DNA from: Pelargonium tetragonum
Taxonomy: Eukaryota; Streptophyta; Magnoliopsida; Geraniales; Geraniaceae
Assembly: GCA_036897445.1 (NCBI GenBank)
Contig: JAYMTL010000024.1
Coordinates: 62,001 to 126,000, forward strand
Direction: 5' to 3'
DNA length: 64,000 nt
The notes below the pieces were generated by a model. The model saw only the letters and a program-made list of their open reading frames with translations, was not told the origin of the DNA and made no database searches. The position numbers and the translations under genes are program-made. Shown piece by piece: positions 1 through 12,576 of this stretch (position 1 is its first letter; every line of letters begins with the position of its first letter).

Positions 1-3000
1 GGAAGTAGAGAGGGCGCTGATATTGACTCAGGAAATTTCAATTTAAGGTGCGAACCCATGCAATTTAGAAAAACGGGGTCCTTTCTTTATCTTCATTTCA
101 GGCGGAAGTTAAAAGTCAAATAATATCTTACTACCCTTCAGCATCAAGTAAAGCCAATAAAAAATTTTTTAGTGAATCCTCCAACTCAGATAGTAGTGAA
201 GAATTCTTATTCTTCGTAGGCAGGGGTATTCAGATAAGGAACAGAGTACAACAAGGAGTTGATTCTTTTTTTGTATTCAATATAAAATTCTTACTACATC
301 TTCAGCCTAGTTCCAGGTTCCTTAAGTTTCTATTAAAGGCTTTCTTGCTTGGATCTCGAGTTTTCTAAATATAGCAAAAAAAGAGATGTCTCTATTTTTT
401 GAAAAAGGGTGAGAGAGTTTCGAGGATCCCTTAAAGTGTTCATGCTTTACGCCCAGCTTTGCCCTTTCTATATCAGTTCAGTTTGGTCCATTTCTTTTCT
501 GGGAGTTTTGAAGACGGGTTTTCCCCAATTTTAAAGCAACTCGATCGTGTAAGGGGCAGATAACATTTTATCGTCTTTCTGTAAATATGCTTTATTTAAT
601 AGTTACGAGTACAAGAAATTTCATAAGTATTCTACCTTTCATATCTATCTATTGTATTAGGCTATAGTTTTCTCTTCTGGTTAACAGCCAAAGGGCAATA
701 TATCCCCATTTTGAGACTCTAAAGAAGCTCCTTAAAAGGGAATTTTCTAACAAGAGCAGTTCGTTATATTTGGATTTACTTATGTTATAACAAAACTTTC
801 AAAGAGGAATAAAGCGAAGGTGGTCTGTTTCTGGTGGAGTTACCCTTTTAAAAGACAAGGTAGAACTGGGGATAAGTTGTTTTCCTATTGTTGTTGCCAA
901 GTGTTCTAGGACCTAAAGCTTAAAAATCCGGGAAGTTAAATAGTAAATATTGTCTCTAAATTTGGTATAGGGTGTATCAGAATTGTCAAAAAGGGAGTCA
1001 AAACTCTTTTAGTAGAAAAAATATGGGTCATTTAAGTCTTTTATATTCCGCTTTTTGGGAATAGGTTTTACCAGATAAAATCAAGCTTTTTCCTTACTTC
1101 ACTTAGAAGTTCACTGTTCTAGAATTAGAGCTGTCGAGGCTTTACTAGAGAGGTCTTCTTTTTTCTAAAGTTCTAGACTATCTATTTTCTATGAGTTCTC
1201 GGTACATTTAGTTAGTATTCTACTCTTAGGAATCCTGGAAACCCTAAGTACTCTGGGTCAAAAGGGGTCTCATTTGTTTGTGGGGGTTGTTTAGGAGCAA
1301 GTCAAAAGGCCGGGAAGCGGTAGTGAAAGTGGGACCCCTTGGGAGTAGGTACTCGTCTGGGATATAGAAATGAAGTACAGGAATAGGCTTATTAATGCTT
1401 TTAAAGGAGAAATCGCAGAAGCTTGAGAATGACTTATATAGAATTAATTTGAAATCTGACCTTCCTTTGTTCTATGCATTCTCTATTTATGTTGGTAGAT
1501 GGCTTGAACTTCACTTACCTTTCCTTAACCTTTGGTAGAACGCGACTCCTTTGAATCGTATGTTGTCGGTTCAAATCCCTTTTTAGAGACCTATTTCTGA
1601 GATGGGCCATTGATGTAGGGTAAGTTAAGAGCTTTTTAGTAGAGTGATTTTTTCCAAAGGGCGTAGGGTTGTTAGAAATAAAAGATGCAGTCAGCTTTGT
1701 ACAACTAACCGCTTTAAAAAACAAGGATGTGAAGTTTAGTACTTAGTATATCTTATAACAATTTGTAGGGTTTCCGCTTTCTAACTCGCGAGAAAACCTC
1801 CCCGTAACAACAGGTATACAGGTATTAAAAAAAGGAATGTATATTTTTCAATAGAAATACAGGGGCTCTCGAGTTATTAAGAAGCATTTCAAATTAGAAT
1901 TTATATTATAGAGCCGGTAATTAAAGTTTAATATAATAGTCTCGTCCGTCTTTTTTATTACGTTCAAAAAAAGAAGCTTACTGGATTTGCTTCTTTAAGT
2001 TGTAAGTAGTTATGTTTTTTATAGTAACCCACATTTTGTATTTTCAAGGAATTTTAGCATATAACCATAGAGAGATAGTTGGATCAGAAACCCTATAGGA
2101 ATGTACTAACTTAAAGACTATGGGAACCCCCGTGAAGACCTTGATTCTACTAAGAATCTCTATCCGCCTTTTTATAATCAATAATCTTTGGATGTGCTAT
2201 AAGTTAAGTAAAATGAAAAATCTAGATAGGTAAATATATCAGCTCACAAAAGGGCTCCTGTATAAACGCTTCAAATCCGCGATCATTACTAAAACCCCGC
2301 CAGTACTTGATACAATTCATGAACTGCACAAGAGAAACTCCCTTCTAAGTCTAAACGCTCTTTCATTTTTATCTGTATCCTACGCAGAGCTTCTTAAACC
2401 TTTAGACCTTCCGCGGAAATTGAGAATCATTCTTTTTTACACTCTTCTTTACACTGAAAGAAAAGATTTTTTGCTCTGCCAAAACTACTTAACTCAACGC
2501 AGCAAAATCCACAGGTTAAAAGAGGCATTCCCCTGGCACTTATCCGAACTGAGCTGCCCAGTTCCCTATAAAGTGAAGTCCTTTACACTTTGTTTAGTTT
2601 TTACAAGAGGAAGTTAGAAGCGTTCGAGAAATTAAGGTTTATATACTTAAGTTAAACCCCTGCTTTTAGGTTTCTAATTTCGGATAATAATAAATAAAGA
2701 TGCTGGGGAATATGAAAGCGGGTAAGTCGATAAGAATTTACTATCAGATCTGTCAAAATTTGGATCAAAAGAAGTTGGGTAATTAATAGTTGCGGTTTCT
2801 TCCCTTTGTACTCTGTAGTCTTTTGAAGTTGTAAAGGTGATTCAGTTCAAAGCAAATGTAAGGTTTTTTAAGGAGGTCTGGATACTTCTACTAGGGATTA
2901 CTCTTAGGACTAGGACTTTAGGGTGGGTCCTTTTTTAGCTTTAGCAGGGAAAATTTCGACTTCTATTTTTTCATTAAAACCTCGAGAATTCTTTTAAAAA

Positions 3001-5645
3001 AAGTAGAAAAAAAAACCTACGCCGTGGGGTCTAAAGAATGCTTTATAGCGCGAAAGACCTTGGAGCGGGCAAAATAGAAAAGTAGTAAAGTTTCTTAAAA
3101 CCAGTTTTATCTAGGTGGGCTCCACTAATTAAATGAGTTATCAGATTTGCTGAGAATTTTAAGTTTTGTCTAAAAAATGGGTATGACACCCCAAGAAATT
3201 CTGATGTTCACGATTGCGCCTTTTGTAAACCTCTACCTTACTTGTATAAATCTGGTAATGAGATATTTCACTTAAAGAAGAAACCGGGATTCGCGTAAGA
3301 ACTCGATTAGAAGAAGAGGAGTGCTAAGGGCTTTTCATATAAATATCTTCCCCCTTATTCTTATAGGTTTTCTAGGACTTTTTTTCGTATTAAGGTTAGG
3401 ACTAAAAATGCAGTGCTATTTTAAGTTTTCACTTGTATCATAACTAGGTGGAACTTCTAAAATAAGTTTTAGTAGTGAACACCGTTCAGAGGGGTACCTC
3501 TATATAGCTTGTAAGAGGCTTTCCAGGGGTATCCTGTAATTGTATATATATACTCCTAAACTAAGATAAAAACTAAAGTAACCTTATTTTACACTTCATC
3601 TCTAAAGCGGGTTTCCCTTTTCAATTGACTCTCAAGGATACGCTTAAGGAAGTAGATTAGCCTCTTGTAAACTACCTATACCGATGAAATACGGGCAGGG
3701 AATCCTTTCAATCCTAAATTGAGTATACTTTTTAAAAAAGGGAAGTAGAGACGAGGACCCGATTAGCTAAATGGAAGCTAATTTTTCAGGAATATTTATT
3801 TAGCAAATCTTTGATTGCGACTTTTTCTGGACGAAAGACTTGAGGCTAAAATCTTTGAAATTGAAAATTACAGGAATATTTTGTATTTTAGTAAAGTGTG
3901 GTATTGGTAACTGTTCCTTAAGAATACGCCTATTACCCCGGTTGCCTATCGTTTTATCAAGGTAGCTATCATTTTAAGGTTTATTAGAGCCTTTCCTTTT
4001 TTTGTATCAAAAGAATTGCGGAAATCCCTAGAAGTTCTTAATTTCGCGTACTTCATCGAAAGAACCCCGGAGTCTTTTTTAGTTTAGATTTCATAACTGT
4101 AGAATACTGAAAAGTTGGGTTTTTCTTAATATTTAACAATACTCAACTGTAACGCTTCCGCTAGTGGATATTCTCACGAATTACCTCTTGTTTAGTACTA
4201 GATGAAGTCAAGTAGGAAACCACATCATACAGAGAGATAGATGGTAGAACAAACATATAATCAAAATCAAATCAAGGATACTTTGTTATAAGCTTTTTCA
4301 CTTGAATTAGGTTAAGTCCCAAAAGTGCTGCGCCTTTTAACAGAGTTTCCCTTAAAACTTTTAGTGAATAGAGAGGTTTAGTTTTTTGTTACACTTTAGC
4401 TCTGCAATCTGCTGTATTAGGCCCTACTTTAAATAAAAATTTCAGCATTTGGGCTTATCATTTCCTTTGGTAATTTTCGCCTATTAAATTGTTTCCAGAT
4501 TTTAGTCTAGAGGGCCACGTTGCTTAATCAAGTTTGTAGCATATGTGAGGAAATGTAAGCTTTCCCTTAAAGGGCGCTTTCTTTTTGTTATCTAAGTCTT
4601 TTTTTGAATTGTCAAAACTTTTATAATCTAAGAGTCCCCTAGTAGTAAAAAAGGAAGCCTCGCCAAGTAGGATAAAGAGCTTGGACAATGGTTGCTTTAT
4701 AATACGTTCGATGAGTGCCTTGAGGGTAATATCAGGTCCATGAAATTGAAAAGGGTTTAAGTCTGCTTTGTGTTAAGCTTTTTGGTTCTTGGTCGAGTTG
4801 TATTGGTTTTCCTCTTGTCGGGTATTTTCTTTAGGGTTTATTGGGCAGGAGTTTTGCAAGTTAAGTAAATCTACTAAAGACAAGAATGGATTTGGAGGTC
4901 TATTTTTTAAGTCTAAAAGTTTCAAAGGTTTTCTCGATTTAGAGAAAGCTTAACTTTATATGCACCCCATTTTTTCTAAATTTCAAAACGGGGTTAGCGG
5001 TCTCATGTAGTCATATCAGAGCTTCTGCGTCAAATTAAGTGGGTGGATATTTTATAGAGTTGTTCCCCAGATTCACAAATAGAAAGATTCTAATCTCTAT
5101 AAGGATTTACTTAAGATGAAAGAGGAAAAGGCTAGCCAACAATTCTTCATGAAAAAGCTTCTTTTCTAAAATGAGTCATAATTGAATAAAAAGGTTGCCT
5201 TTTCAAACTTCTCTGTGTAGAGGAGTCCCTTTTTCTAGAGGATAAGGCAGGGTGCTTATTAAGAAATCTCTATGCAGGAAAAGTTTGATATTATATACAG
5301 TAAATGTGAAAGCTTAAAGAAAAATGCCATTTCTGCTCTTTCTTTAAAGCTTCCTCCCCTCTCTTTTTACGGATAGCTACTAAGACAATAGAAATCTCCG
5401 CCCCTCGAATTTTCGCGGTCGCTTACAAGTACCTAAGAAAGTAGGGGAGTAGTTTATCATTTTGGCTTTTTAATAGGGTATCCATAAAGGACCTGGAATC
5501 TCTTATCTTAGAACAAAGAGTATGAAATTCCTTACAAGTGAGCGCCCTTCTTCCAAAACAAAAATAGAAGGTAGTGATAAGTTAATAAATCCAACGATAG
5601 CTGTGTTTCTAGGGTAAGAGTTCATTAGCCAATTACCGCCCCCTT
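1..5645. other. Region without recognisable genes
   Basis: No protein family, tRNA fold or repeat copy can be supported here. The only thing that stands out is a tRNA T-arm-like (B-box-like) word at 1568-1579, but no matching T-stem or acceptor stem can be built around it. The rest is AT-rich sequence with many short islands of a G-run followed within a few bases by a C-run. Confidence 0.6.
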
Positions 5646-5660
5646 ATTAATTACATTACC
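5646..5660 (+). repeat. Partial copy of the CATTACCTCC repeat word
   Basis: ATTAATTACATTACC matches the first 13 bases of the 16-nt word TAATTACATTACCTCC, which is exact at 6160, 8502 and 58178. The last three bases differ here. I cannot follow homology downstream, so this is either a decayed end of the same dispersed element or a truncated copy. Confidence 0.5.
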
Positions 5661-6157
5661 TGTTAAGTTTAAGGCAAGAAAAAGCCGGGTCCATTATAAA
5701 ATAATGAGATGGGTCTAGAGCTTTAAAGTTTTTTACTAATAAGAATAGATCTAGCGGCAACTACTTGAGATGTATTATGTTAAAGAATATAAGACGTAGA
5801 GCCTACTAGTCCCAAACCCCTAGCAAGAAGTTTAATAATTATTTAAAAATCGAGGTATCTGTATTCCGAAAAAGTACTAGGATTCTATAGAAAAGCGTCC
5901 TACTAAAACAAGATCCCCGCCCGTGTTAAAACCAGAAAAAATCTAACTGATTAAGATACGACATAGGTATTGGATACTGTTTATAAAGAACTTAGGAGCC
6001 TGCTTTTGTTCATAGGCGATACACTCCTTTCAAGTATTGATAACGAGGATAAGACCTTGTTACTTCCTTTTATCTCATTCCTCTAAACATTTGTATTCAA
6101 AATCTTTAGTCTTTTGTTGGTTATTGCTGCTAGTGTAAGATTGACTATTAGAATACT

Positions 6158-6260
6158 ATTAATTACATTACCTCCTTCAGTGCCTTTTTAGTCGGTAAAA
6201 TGGATTCCTTTAAGGTTCTATCCTCTTTAGCGATAAGAGCATAGGACTAGAGGAATTAGG
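6158..6260 (+). repeat. Dispersed repeat copy, longest clear example
   Basis: Begins with the exact word TAATTACATTACCTCC and continues with CTTCAGTGCC, AGTCGGTAAAATGG, then TTCTATCCTCTTTAGCGATAAGAGC in pieces and an AGAGGA end. By eye it aligns with the copy at 38066-38175 (CCCCCTTCACTATG, GCAGTCAGGTAGAAGGG, TCCTCTTTAGATAAGAAC, CTCGAGGA) and with 30499-30603 (GTTTCTATCCTCTGTATAG). Short, non-coding and present in both orientations, it looks like the terminal or long-terminal-repeat part of a decayed mobile element. Family assignment is inference; no paired ends or target duplication were established. Confidence 0.6.
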
Positions 6261-7089
6261 ACTCCCTATATTAGATACTATACACTATTAAACTATACTA
6301 AATATAATAAAGGAAGACTCTATTCCTTCCGTATACTCTAAACAAGAAATCCAGGCAACAAGAATTTCCCTTAAAGGGTTTAGGTACAATGACAAGGTTT
6401 TTAGAGTCGTATAAGGAAAAGGAGCTGCGAAGAGGAGGAAACCCGTACAATTTCTGACCCCATTTTTAGCCCCAAAAAGTGGGCTTATTTTTGAGTTTGA
6501 AGCCCCTTAATTCTTGGTGAAAAAGAAGGGTAAAAATAGGGCACTTTTTATGTACTTTTTTGAATGTTTTTCGGTCCTTTTTTGTTAACCTTTTTTCGTC
6601 GACGGAAAGGGGGCGTTTTCCTTAGAGCTATATCCGTACTCTGTATCTCGCCAGCTTTCTGAGTCTTCTTATTCCAGGTACAGACTAACGGGTTTCATAA
6701 AAAAGAATAAGGTAAATAATAAAGCACAAAGTAAATCAAACGTAAAGTGGGTAAAATGAGGAAACAAACACTTTGCACAGGGTACATAAAAAGCAATAAG
6801 GCACTCCCATTAGCAGTTCTAGAATTGGAGGTGCAGGGGTTTAAAGTAAGGGTTTCTGGTCTTATGAAAATAAAAGGTAGTAAGCCTCAGGTTTAAGAAG
6901 GGTCATTTAGTAAGGGTTGTTCTCATATTCCTCTGTTTCCAAGATTTTCCGGATAGTAAGAAAATGTTAAGGAATATAAGGAAAAAGATGTTGTTAGCGA
7001 GTAAAAGAACTTAAAAGCTAAAGCTTTTGCCGTTAAGTAAAGTTCAAGTTTTTCTTGATGTTTGTTGTATGGGTATACTAATATACTTC
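6261..7089. other. Region without recognisable genes
   Basis: Very AT-rich at its start (around 6270-6310), then ordinary window composition. No open frame of note, RNA fold or repeat copy is supported. Confidence 0.55.
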
Positions 7090-7195
7090 CTACCTTAACC
7101 TTCCTCCGGTATCCCTTTCGGTAACACTGACCTTACCCATATACTATTAAGTTTAAATCCTCTTTAACGACAAACCCCCAGCGAGGAATACACCT
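7090..7195 (+). repeat. Possible diverged copy of the dispersed repeat
   Basis: The words CTTAACCTTCCTCCGG, CCTTTCGG and TCCTCTTTAACGAC, followed by AGCGAGGAATACACC, follow the same order as the copies at 6158-6260 and 30499-30603 (AACCTTCGG, CCAG-TTCGGG, TCCTCT). A related stretch with AACGACTC and ACACC lies at 11120-11170. Similarity is by eye and weaker than in the main copies. Confidence 0.35.
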
Positions 7196-7349
7196 TAGCA
7201 ACTACACTATTCTATGTTTAGGGGAGTTCCCCAAAATACCCCTCAGAATTACAGGTAAACTATAAGAATGTCCTACAATACAATATCCTTATTTATAATA
7301 TATCTATTTAAACTCCCACTACTTACTTAACTAACAACAATAAGAGTAG

Positions 7350-7760
7350 GGCTGTATAGCTCATATGATAGAGAGTAACATGAAAGGTAGAGGAAGAGTA
7401 CAAAGAGTATTATAGCTCAAGGTATAAGCCTTAAGTCTCCCGGGAGGAGTCTAATAAGAGTAAGAAAGGTACTCTAGTTCGTAGTAAAGACATGGAGGTT
7501 AGGTTACAGGTATAGCTCTAGGTATTGAGATGATTAAGAAGAAGGGCTTATAGATTTGTTAGTTTGATTTCTTTAATAGTGGGGCGAGACCTCATGTAGC
7601 TGCTGTATTTTGGTTAAAGGTGTTTAGGGAGTAGTTGAAGCTAAAGGGTTTTCTAGCTCTAAGTCAAGGTAGGGGTTTTTCAATTCAAGTAAGGGCTTTT
7701 AAGCTCCATAACAAAGAATTTTATATAACTAGACTGGCTAAGGTTTTCCTACCTAAGTGT
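7350..7760 (+). mobile_element. Fossil coding fragment with a VFWLKVFRE block
   Basis: The stretch is purine-rich with Lys/Arg-rich potential coding (around 7385-7560), followed by a block at 7561-7640 whose translation includes FDFFNSGARPH and VFWLKVFRE. The same block recurs at 30359-30467, with the shared nucleotide stretch TTTAATAGTG and the shared GGTTAAAGGTGTTTAG. Conservation at the amino-acid level between two otherwise diverged copies indicates a once-coding repeated gene, most simply from a mobile element. It is broken by several disruptions. I do not recognise the protein family; gag-like or other element protein is only a guess. The word CAGGTATAGCTCTA at about 7508 is shared with the minus-strand fossil at 48.7 kb. 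Confidence 0.5.
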
Positions 7761-8501
7761 ATTTAGATTTATGAAGGATTTTTTCTACTTTAAAGTCTTT
7801 TGTAGCTAGGTATTCCTGAGTATGCTTATGATGATGATAAGACCCAATCCAGAAAGTATGAATTCTAATGTAATAAGGGAGTTGGTTTTTTTCGCTTCTA
7901 ATCAGAGTAGTATACAAACAGGTAAGTTTTTTTAGACTCTATTTCGAGTGAATTTAGGATAATCCATAAACCTGCCTTATTGCTGCAACGTCTTAACCGG
8001 GTTTCAAAAACAGCTAAGAATATGAGTTCCAGGACTTGGTAAAAAGAGTAAGGTAGCCTTCCTTCGGGAAATATCCTATTTGATAAAACCAAAAGATAAG
8101 AGATGCGTAAACCAACGGATTTCCATTTGATGCTATGTAAGTAATTTGTCAAAGTCATCTTTCTTTTCTAAATACCTAAAAGAGCGCTAGCCAAGAAACT
8201 TTCATGAAAACTGTATCTTTCTAAGTCTGTATCTTGTTAACCCCTAAACTTCTCTTAAGAGCTGTACCTAATTCCAGCACTACCTATCCTGATAGCTTTC
8301 TAGCAACTCTAGGGACATATACCCTTCTTCATGATATCTGTAGCTCTAATGCTGCTCCTCTTCTTATGGTACTACTAAAGTAGGCTGTAGTTACGATGGG
8401 ACTCTTCCTTGTATTTATAGTTAGTTACTACAGCTAGTTTCTTAATAGGCATACTATTCTATATAGTAGACAGTAATTCTATTAATTTGTATTGGAATTA
8501 G

Positions 8502-8518
8502 TAATTACATTACCTCCC
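8502..8518 (+). repeat. Exact copy of the CATTACCTCC repeat word
   Basis: TAATTACATTACCTCC is exact here, followed by CGCTCTCTG. A G-rich partner GGGAGGGTATAAC follows at about 8538. Three exact 16-nt matches in 64 kb (6160, 8502, 58178) plus near-exact copies cannot reasonably be chance. Only the word itself is clearly conserved at this site. Confidence 0.6.
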
Positions 8519-11099
8519 GCTCTCTGTTGTTACTGCTATAGGGAGGGTATAACTTTATATAGTAGGGAAGGGAGGTTAATGTTATATAGTTTATTGATAG
8601 TACATATTTCCACACTAAAAGACATACAACTACAGAAAAAAAAACAGGCTTCAACTTTAACTCATTTACTGAACTCCCTCTTTTTTAATCAATTGAAATA
8701 GAATAACCCTACTATCTAGCTCTAGCTAGAATGTCTTTTATCTTTAGTTTAGGCGTAAGCTGGTGATACATTTAACTTATCGTGCAATTTCCTACTGTTG
8801 AGTCCTAATTAATTTACCATGCCCTTTAGAATTAATTGTACTTTCTCTATATCATTGTCTCCAGCTACTAATAAAGCATGACATGAAGAAGAAACGGATT
8901 GCTGGTGATAGAAGGTCGGTAATAAGTAGAGACTAAGCAATTCCAGCTAAAAGGAGTTCTGTTCCCAGTCTGTTCAATTTCGGTAATATTAATTTAGTTA
9001 AGTAATTGAGTGATATTAGTAGAAAACTCCGTAATTAACTTTATTTATTCTATTTTCAGTACGAAGGAACTTCTTTTGTGGCTAGGCTTTAAAAATTCAA
9101 CTTATAGCGGTGTAAAGGTACGATATTTTATGCACTAAGCCTTTTTAGAGAAATTTAGTAATTTAGGATATTGTACTGGTTAGGCCCTTAGAGAGCAGCT
9201 GGCAGTAAGGAATCGCAGGATGTACTCTTGTATGTAGTAACCTTGTGTTAGAGTCCTTAAAAAAGTGTGGGATAAAATGAAAGAGCAATATACTTTAAAG
9301 GGTGCCTTTCTACTTGGGTTAGTTTAGTGGGGTCCTATTAGTACTACTTTTAATTATTTACAGTTTCAGGTCGCATAATCGGGATATCTGGAGAAAAAAT
9401 CTATAAAAAATTTTTATGTGTGCTACTGAGTAGAGTTTGAGGAAACTTGAGTACAAGAATTAGATGTGTAGTCCAAAACTCTAGAATTTTGTGTTATACG
9501 TTATATTCCCTATCTAACGGCAAATTTATATAGTACATATTCCTAATTCTTGGAAGGGTAAATCATCTCTGGGTTTTTCAAATTTCAGTTTATTAGTAAA
9601 AAAAGGGGGGAGTCTAACCTGGAGTAAAACAAATTCAATAATATTAGTATAGCTTTGCTAAAAATTATCGTGGACCTACTAGTTTTATAAAGAAACCTTT
9701 ACTTAATTACAATTGGAAACCTGTAAATATAATAAACCGTGTTACCCAAAAGCATAAACATTCCAAGAAAAATCATCCTCTAATCTAAGGCCCTTATAAT
9801 ATTTGCTTAGATCTTTTCTACTAAAGTGGGATTTTCATACTCTATGAAAAAAATGAAAAGAGCTGTATTTTCGTAATAAACTCACTGCTAAAGTCAAAAG
9901 CTCCCGCGGGTATTGCCTCTGGTTATGACTATAAATTTCCTTTGACTTTTACTGAGTAAAGTTTTATAGTAGAACAAATCCAGGCTAAAAGGGTAGTCTA
10001 AGCTTAGTCAATGATCCGTATCATTAGTGGTATATACGCGTATCCTAATAAGCAAGGTCCATTAAAAAGAAACTACTCGTAGGGTTTGCAGAAAAGAAAG
10101 CTTAACAAAAAAATTGAACTTTTTGCCCCAGAAATATGGAAGACTTTTAGGTAAGAAAGCTTGCTTTATTAAAGAGAATCTTGAATGCTTTTAGGTTTAG
10201 TTTGGGATAACTTTACCAGGTACAAGAGACCCCCGTAGTTTTTGTAATGTACTTTTGACTCATTAGTACTCCTAAAGAAGTCTTCGGTAAACTAGATTTG
10301 ATTTCGAGGGAAAGCCAGCTGCAGATTTTTATTTACATAGATGAACCCGCAGCTAACCACAACCCGAATGAGAAGTTTCTTGTTAGTTAGAAGGTTTTGA
10401 CCAACCCGGACCTTTCCGAACTTAGACTTAGTTAGATAAACTATTAATGAAACCTTTAAGAAAGAAAGATACCCATCTGTAAGGGAAACCCTGAGGTCAA
10501 AAAGGAGGAGCAACCCTAATTTCTTTTTAATCCAACAAGGGTCCTGGTATATAGTTGTCCCGTGAATGGGAATTCTAAATTACTTAGATAGAAATAAAAA
10601 AGACTAATCCTTCAGTTTGCTAACTTACACAAGGTTGGGGTCTTTGTCTTCGTATGAAATACGCTAAGATTTTCAATTGCAATTTTAGTATACAGATACT
10701 CGTATTTTGTACGGCGTAGAGATTAAGTGTAGAAACCCTTCTGAAATGCTAGACCAGATTAGAATCCTTGATAAGAAAAACTGTTTTACAGAGGAATCCT
10801 ATTCCATAGTACATTTATTCGTTTTGTCATGAGACGTGTGTGGTACTGACCGAGGACCCCTCTTACACTAGTACTTGTAAAAAAGGATGCATTTTATAAG
10901 AATAACTTTCCCTTGTAATATTAAGGCAAGACTCTTAGAAAGTTGAGACTAAGAAGGACCAGACATACCCAGCAGTGACTTCGCCGATTAGAAGGGAACA
11001 TTTATTTAAAAGTATTTAGTGAGGGAAAAAACCTAATTAGTTTATTACGTCGAATTGCTTTGACATCGATAAAAGAAAGCTATGTATATAGGTTCAAAG
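8519..11099. other. Region without recognisable genes
   Basis: Nothing beyond short chance-length open frames is visible on either strand. The composition matches the rest of the window, including the G-run/C-run islands. No tRNA or repeat copy can be supported. Confidence 0.55.
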
Positions 11100-11425
11100 C
11101 CGCCTCCCCGTATAACGTATAGTCCTAGATCTCACTTAACGACTCTCAACCTAACACCCCTTAGTTACAGGTAACCTGTAATAGAGTATATAACTACATA
11201 AGCTCCAATAAATAAGACACTAACTACAAGAATACATTTTTCCTCTAAGCACTATACTCGCTATTGATAAAGACATAAGACAAGAGTAATATAACTTAAA
11301 GAACAATACATATTATACATTACCTTTTAAAAACCCCAATACAACTATAACAATTAACCTATCTAGTATTCTCTAATACAAGTAAACAACAGAATACATT
11401 AGCTACAATTAATCAGCTACAAGAA
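11100..11425 (+). repeat. TA-rich decayed repeat sequence
   Basis: This stretch is very rich in TA and short of G. It contains a degenerate version of the dispersed word (TATACATTACC, near 11315-11325) and, at 11120-11170, words resembling 7160-7195 (TAACGAC, ACACC, TTAG-ACA). Composition and shared words suggest a heavily mutated copy of the same element family that surrounds 6.1-7.8 kb. Borders are approximate. Confidence 0.3.
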
Positions 11426-11429
11426 CAGT

Positions 11430-12030
11430 AAAACCCTAGCTCCTTCCTATCTTACTTACCCTCTTATATTCCTCTCTTATCTTAAGAATCTAATAAGAAT
11501 AAGAAAGGGTTAAGCTCATATAGCTCTAAGGAATCTAGGAAAGATAAGAACAAGTATAAATAATAATATAATTTTAATAAGAATATAAAGTCAAGAAAAT
11601 CTAGGAAAGAAATTGGTGCTGGGATACTTGTGCGCTCATGTACGTATTATTAATCTATCATATATAGTTTACCTCCTTTCGTTATACAGTCGGTTAAGAA
11701 TAAGTAGTTGCCCATAGGTAGTTTTTCGGAGGTTACCCTAGATTTTAAGGGTTTTATACAAGAGAAAATCTTGTTTAGAGAGCCCTAGGAAAACGGGTCT
11801 TTTTTTAAGATTAAGGTTCAAGGTATTACAGCTACTAAGATCGATAAAAGTATAGCTAAGAGTTATAAGGTTACGGAAGGGTGGAGTTACAGGTTGTAAG
11901 AAATTAGTTATACTGTTAAGATATTAATAAAAAAAGTTATCATCAAGACTAAGAAAACAAGAAGACTATAAGTATTAGATCGGAAAGCCAAGCCAAGATT
12001 GAGGACTAAGCTAAAAGAACCAAAAAGTCA
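11430..12030 (+). mobile_element. Purine-rich, Lys-rich fossil segment
   Basis: Strong purine bias on the plus strand with AAG/AAA-rich potential coding. One reading near 11810-11900 gives KVQGITATKIDKSIAKSYKV. Similar Lys-rich readings occur at 7470-7560, 30640-30960, 39880-40090 (minus) and 48550-49000 (minus), always near repeat copies. It is broken by many interruptions. Inference: remains of a basic protein of a dispersed mobile element. Alternative: simple purine-rich low-complexity DNA that translates as Lys-rich by composition alone. Confidence 0.35.
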
Positions 12031-12576
12031 CTATTAGAATAAATCATAAAGAATTCACCTCAGATTAGGAAACTTCCAGGACCCTTGTTTAAAATCTGGT
12101 AAAAGGGGAGGAGTTTTGTAGAATCATAACTAAGTAGAATTGTAGCATCAATTTTTGTACTTAAGTTTTCAAGCTGCGATATTATTAGAACCCCTGGCTT
12201 TTGCCTAGGCGATTCGACCTTTTTTGTTATTTACTACTCTAGTGTCAGTGTCTTCTTTTAGGTTTAAATACTTGGATTTAAGAGATTTAACTTATACTTT
12301 ACTAATATCCAGAAGTACCTTAAGCAGAAAGTTTCTAAGCCGAGCAGTCTAGAACTTTTTAGCAAGGATTCTTTATTTGTAAGCAAGCCACTTATATCTT
12401 CAGCGCATTCTAAATGGAAAGGTGTACACCCCGCTGAACGCAGAGTTATTCCAAAAAAGCCAAAGCATTTATAATATCAAGCAACCCTACTAAAGCTTAT
12501 AAAAAAGCCTCCACCTAATACTGACTAGCTACTACGGATTGTTCCCGTTAAAATCGACTTTTTACAACATGAAAAC

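Noticed and set aside
1-1080. Alternative genetic code with TAA/TAG read as amino acids
   Set aside because: In frame 1 the stop types occur at about background rates and no protein-like pattern appears when stops are ignored.
1515-1590. Possible tRNA with D-arm-like TTTGGTAGAAC and T-arm word GGTTCAAATCCC
   Set aside because: The T-stem (GTCGG/CCCTT) pairs poorly, the anticodon arm has a six-base loop with a mismatch, and no acceptor stem pairs. It is at most a relic.
5905-5930. CCGCCCGT, like the 3' end of small-subunit rRNA
   Set aside because: Eight bases only, with no rRNA context.
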